NCBI RefSeq assembly: GCF_023702225.1
Contig: NZ_JAMQCO010000012.1
Span: 43,630-107,629, forward strand
DNA length: 64,000 nt
Origin: Aureimonas altamirensis
GTDB taxonomy: Bacteria > Pseudomonadota > Alphaproteobacteria > Rhizobiales > Rhizobiaceae
Reading direction: 5' to 3'
Program-made: the position numbers and the translations under genes
The notes under the pieces: generated by a model
Told to the model about the DNA's origin: nothing
The model's input: only the letters and a program-made list of their open reading frames with translations
Database searches by the model: none
Part shown: positions 62,156 to 64,000 of the stretch, piece after piece
Layout: every line of letters starts with the position of its first letter
Position numbering within the stretch: position 1 is the stretch's first letter

Positions 62156-63031
62156 ATGATCCGGCTCGTTCCACTGTTTCCCGCTCTCTTCGTGCTCATC
62201 TGGTCCACCGGCTTCATCGGTGCGCGCTATGCCATGCCGCATGCCGAGCCCTTCACCTTCCTGGCCATGCGCTTCGCCCTGGCGCTTTGTCTGTTGCTGC
62301 CCTGGATCGCGCTGGCGCGCGCACCCTGGCCGCGCGGCAGGCCTGCGCTCCATGCCTGCATCGCCGGAAGCCTGATCCACGGCCTTTATCTGGGCGGTGT
62401 CTTCTATGCGGTGAGGCACGGCCTGCCTGCCGGGATCGCGGCGCTGATCGTCGGGCTGCAGCCGATCGTGACCGCGCTGATGGCGGCGTCCTTCCTTGGC
62501 GAGCGCATCACCCCACGCCATTGGATGGGCCTGCTGCTCGGCCTTGTCGGCGTCGGCCTGGTCGTGGTGCCGAACCTGTCGCCCGATGGGGACTACCGGT
62601 GGCAGACGCTGCTGCCCGTCATCCTGGCGGCCATAGCCATCTCGGCCGGGACGGTCTGGCAGAAACGCTTCGTCGGCGGGGTCGACCTGCGCACCGGCAC
62701 GGCGCTGCAATATGTGGGAGCCCTGCTGCCGGTCGCCCTGATGGCGCTGGCGACGGAAACGATGGCCGTCGACTGGACGGGAGAACTCGTCTTCGCGCTG
62801 GTCTGGCTGACGGTCGTCCTGTCCATCGGGGCCATCCTGTTGCTGCTCTTCATGATCCGCGAGGGGGCCGTCTCCAGGGTGGCGTCCCTGATGTACCTGA
62901 CGCCCGGCGTCACGGCGGTGATGGCGTTCCTGCTGTTCGGCGAAAGCCTGACGGCGGTGCAACTGCTGGGCCTCGTCATCGCCGGAGCCGGCGTCCATGC
63001 GGCCATGCGCCCCGGCCGCAAGCCGGTTTGA
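62156..63031 (+). CDS. EamA/DMT-family transporter
   Basis: A 291-residue membrane protein with ten helices in two EamA repeats: FPALFVLIWSTGFIGARYAMPHAEP starts the first and GTALQYVGALLPVALMAL the second; GLPAGIAALIVGLQPIVTAL and VSRVASLMYLTPGVTAVMAFLLF are the matching loops. These DMT proteins export amino acids, drugs or other small molecules; no substrate is implied. It may be co-transcribed with the HIG1 gene 49 bases downstream. Confidence 0.9.
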   Translation: MIRLVPLFPALFVLIWSTGFIGARYAMPHAEPFTFLAMRFALALCLLLPWIALARAPWPRGRPALHACIAGSLIHGLYLGGVFYAVRHGLPAGIAALIVGLQPIVTALMAASFLGERITPRHWMGLLLGLVGVGLVVVPNLSPDGDYRWQTLLPVILAAIAISAGTVWQKRFVGGVDLRTGTALQYVGALLPVALMALATETMAVDWTGELVFALVWLTVVLSIGAILLLLFMIREGAVSRVASLMYLTPGVTAVMAFLLFGESLTAVQLLGLVIAGAGVHAAMRPGRKPV

Positions 63032-63080
63032 AGCGACGGCCTTTCCGACTATATCGAGGGAAAGCAACTGGAATGCCGGC

Positions 63081-63269
63081 ATGTCCTCCTTTCTGACCTA
63101 TCTTGCCCTGGCCGTGATGCTGGCCGTCGTCGCCGTGCTGGTGGCGGGCCTGCGCAACATGCTGGTGGGCGGGCCGGGCAACCGGTCGCAGAAACTGATG
63201 CGGCTTCGGGTGATGTTGCAGGCGATCGCCGTTCTGATCATCGTCATCTTCCTTGTATTCGCACGCTGA
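63081..63269 (+). CDS. HIG1-domain twin-transmembrane protein
   Basis: A 62-residue protein with two hydrophobic segments (4-25 and 43-60) joined by a short charged loop (GPGNRSQKLMRLRVMLQ), the HIG1-type (hypoxia-induced) layout found in alphaproteobacteria, related to cytochrome oxidase assembly proteins of mitochondria. It lies directly before the PduO gene, 15 bases apart. ATG 63081 follows AATGCCGGC, a weak ribosome site. Confidence 0.85.
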   Translation: MSSFLTYLALAVMLAVVAVLVAGLRNMLVGGPGNRSQKLMRLRVMLQAIAVLIIVIFLVFAR

Positions 63270-63284
63270 CCGGACAGGAGAGAG

Positions 63285-63860
63285 ATGGTACGCCTGACGC
63301 GCATCTACACCCGCACGGGAGACAAGGGCACGACCGCGCTGGGCACCGGCGAACGCCGCCCGAAAGACGATCTGCGCATCGAAGCCTATGGCACCGTCGA
63401 CGAGCTGAATGCCGTCATCGGCGTGGCGAGGCTGCATACGGAGGCGGCCTCGGACGGGGCGCTGGCGCGTGTCCAGAACGATCTGTTCGATCTCGGTGCC
63501 GATCTCGCGACGCCCGATACCGGCAAGCCCCTGCCATATGAACGCCTCGCGATCACGCAGGGGCAGGTCGGAAGGCTGGAGCGGGAGATCGACGCCATGA
63601 ATGCGCGGCTTGCGCCGCTGAACTCCTTCGTGCTGCCGGCAGGCACACCGGCATCCGCCCATCTGCACCATGCGCGGACCGTCGCACGGCGCGCCGAGCG
63701 GTTGATGGTCGGCCTGTCGAGAGTGGGTGGCGAAACGGTTTCGGAGCCCGCGCTGCAATATGTCAACCGCCTGTCGGACTGGCTCTTCGTCGCGGCGCGC
63801 ATCGCCAACGACGATGGCAGGGCCGATGTGCTGTGGGTGCCTGGCGGCACGCGGGCCTGA
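63285..63860 (+). CDS. Cob(I)alamin adenosyltransferase, PduO type
   Basis: A 191-residue ATR. The ATP-binding motif is TRTGDKGTTALGTGER at the start, RIEAYGTVDELNAVIG contains the conserved aspartate and RARTVARRAERLMVGL with LQYVNRLSDWLFVAAR near 160 form the cobalamin site. It adenosylates cob(I)alamin to coenzyme B12. GGAGAGAG lies before ATG 63285. It precedes etfB, as is common in Rhizobiales. Confidence 0.94.
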   Translation: MVRLTRIYTRTGDKGTTALGTGERRPKDDLRIEAYGTVDELNAVIGVARLHTEAASDGALARVQNDLFDLGADLATPDTGKPLPYERLAITQGQVGRLEREIDAMNARLAPLNSFVLPAGTPASAHLHHARTVARRAERLMVGLSRVGGETVSEPALQYVNRLSDWLFVAARIANDDGRADVLWVPGGTRA

Positions 63861-63879
63861 ACCTGGAACGGTTCGATCT

Positions 63880-63895
63880 TTGACGTAAACGTAAA
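63880..63895. promoter_or_regulatory. LiuR-like palindrome upstream of etfB
   Basis: TTGACGTAAACGTAAA is a near-palindrome (TTGACGT with ACGTAAA, 6 of 7) 60 bases before etfB. From memory it matches the MerR-family LiuR box of alphaproteobacteria, which controls branched-chain amino acid degradation and electron-transfer flavoprotein genes. Confidence 0.55.
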
Positions 63896-63955
63896 TTGCG
63901 CTTATGCCTCTAGCGCGCCTTGCGGGGCAGGATGGAAGGGAGAAGACCAAGGTCC

Positions 63956-64000
63956 ATGAAGATACTCGTCTGCATCAAGCGCGTTGTGGATTACAACGTT
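63956..64000 (+). CDS. etfB: Electron transfer flavoprotein beta subunit, 5' end only
   Basis: Only 15 codons are in the window: MKILVCIKRVVDYNV, the standard N-terminus of the ETF beta subunit. AAGG lies 5 bases before the ATG. ETF carries electrons from acyl-CoA dehydrogenases to the quinone pool via ETF-QO. The LiuR-like site 60 bases upstream supports a catabolic role. The gene is open at the window edge. Confidence 0.88.
   Translation, partial: MKILVCIKRVVDYNV

Overview
The window is a GC-rich alphaproteobacterial chromosome segment. The most likely order is Hyphomicrobiales (Rhizobiales); a marine or aurantimonad-like lineage is only a guess. The pointers are gene content and order: two PII/AmtB pairs; ubiH-like and tesB beside glnK-amtB; ftsK followed by lolA and xthA; a ferredoxin-type sulfite reductase operon with DUF2849 and DUF934; an HWE-family kinase beside a bacteriophytochrome; and two Ku genes. 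Most of the window is ordinary core or catabolic sequence. The left end is accessory.

Left end, 1-8.6 kb: a minus-strand anti-phage-type operon. It encodes a MerR-like HTH protein, an N6-adenine-type DNA methyltransferase, a PD-(D/E)XK nuclease, an OLD-family ATPase/TOPRIM protein and a UvrD-like helicase that runs off the window. The last two form a Gabija-like pair. Nested palindromes lie just upstream of the first gene. An AT-rich, repeat-bearing junction follows (about 7.14-7.95 kb). It holds a tRNA 3'-end-like block and a short sequence matching the last codons of guaA, which sits in the broken end of a DUF3883 gene. Together these suggest stacked island attachment sites. Core genes (pirin, SapC-like protein, L,D-transpeptidase) begin at about 8.8 kb.

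12.3-26.2 kb: a catabolic locus in two back-to-back blocks. The minus-strand block is an IclR regulator, a complete Fe3+/polyamine-type ABC importer, a class III CoA-transferase, a CitE-like lyase and a DapA-family enzyme. The plus-strand block starts from a divergent LysR gene and carries an IlvD/Edd dehydratase, a TctC-type binding protein, a 3-hydroxyacyl-CoA dehydrogenase and a beta-keto acid cleavage enzyme. Together they suggest import and CoA-dependent breakdown of an organic or sugar acid whose identity is unknown. Next come two convergent Ku genes, an aldo/keto reductase, another LysR gene and an AbrB-family membrane protein.

31.1-31.7 kb: a two-spacer type I-E-like CRISPR array with an AT-rich leader and a decayed repeat, but no cas genes in view. 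It lies at the 3' side of a tRNA-Gly(GCC) gene. Then come a YbaK deacylase, a CnoX-like thioredoxin, a Lon-N protein and a Trm112-like protein. The assimilatory sulfate operon (34.4-40.2 kb, minus strand) runs DUF2849, sulfite reductase, DUF934, APS reductase, CysD, CysN; its CysN carries an unusual membrane-like tail.

40.4-64 kb: a ubiquinone-type hydroxylase, TesB, and two glnK-amtB pairs (the first with a sigma-54 promoter). These are followed by ftsK, a LolA-like protein, a fluoroacetate-dehalogenase-like hydrolase and xthA. A four-gene bacteriophytochrome two-component cluster, an exported Fe/Mn SOD, a DsbB-like protein, HNH, AlkA, GluQRS, two transporters, a HIG1 protein and a PduO-type adenosyltransferase complete the region. 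The window ends in the first codons of etfB, behind a LiuR-like palindrome.
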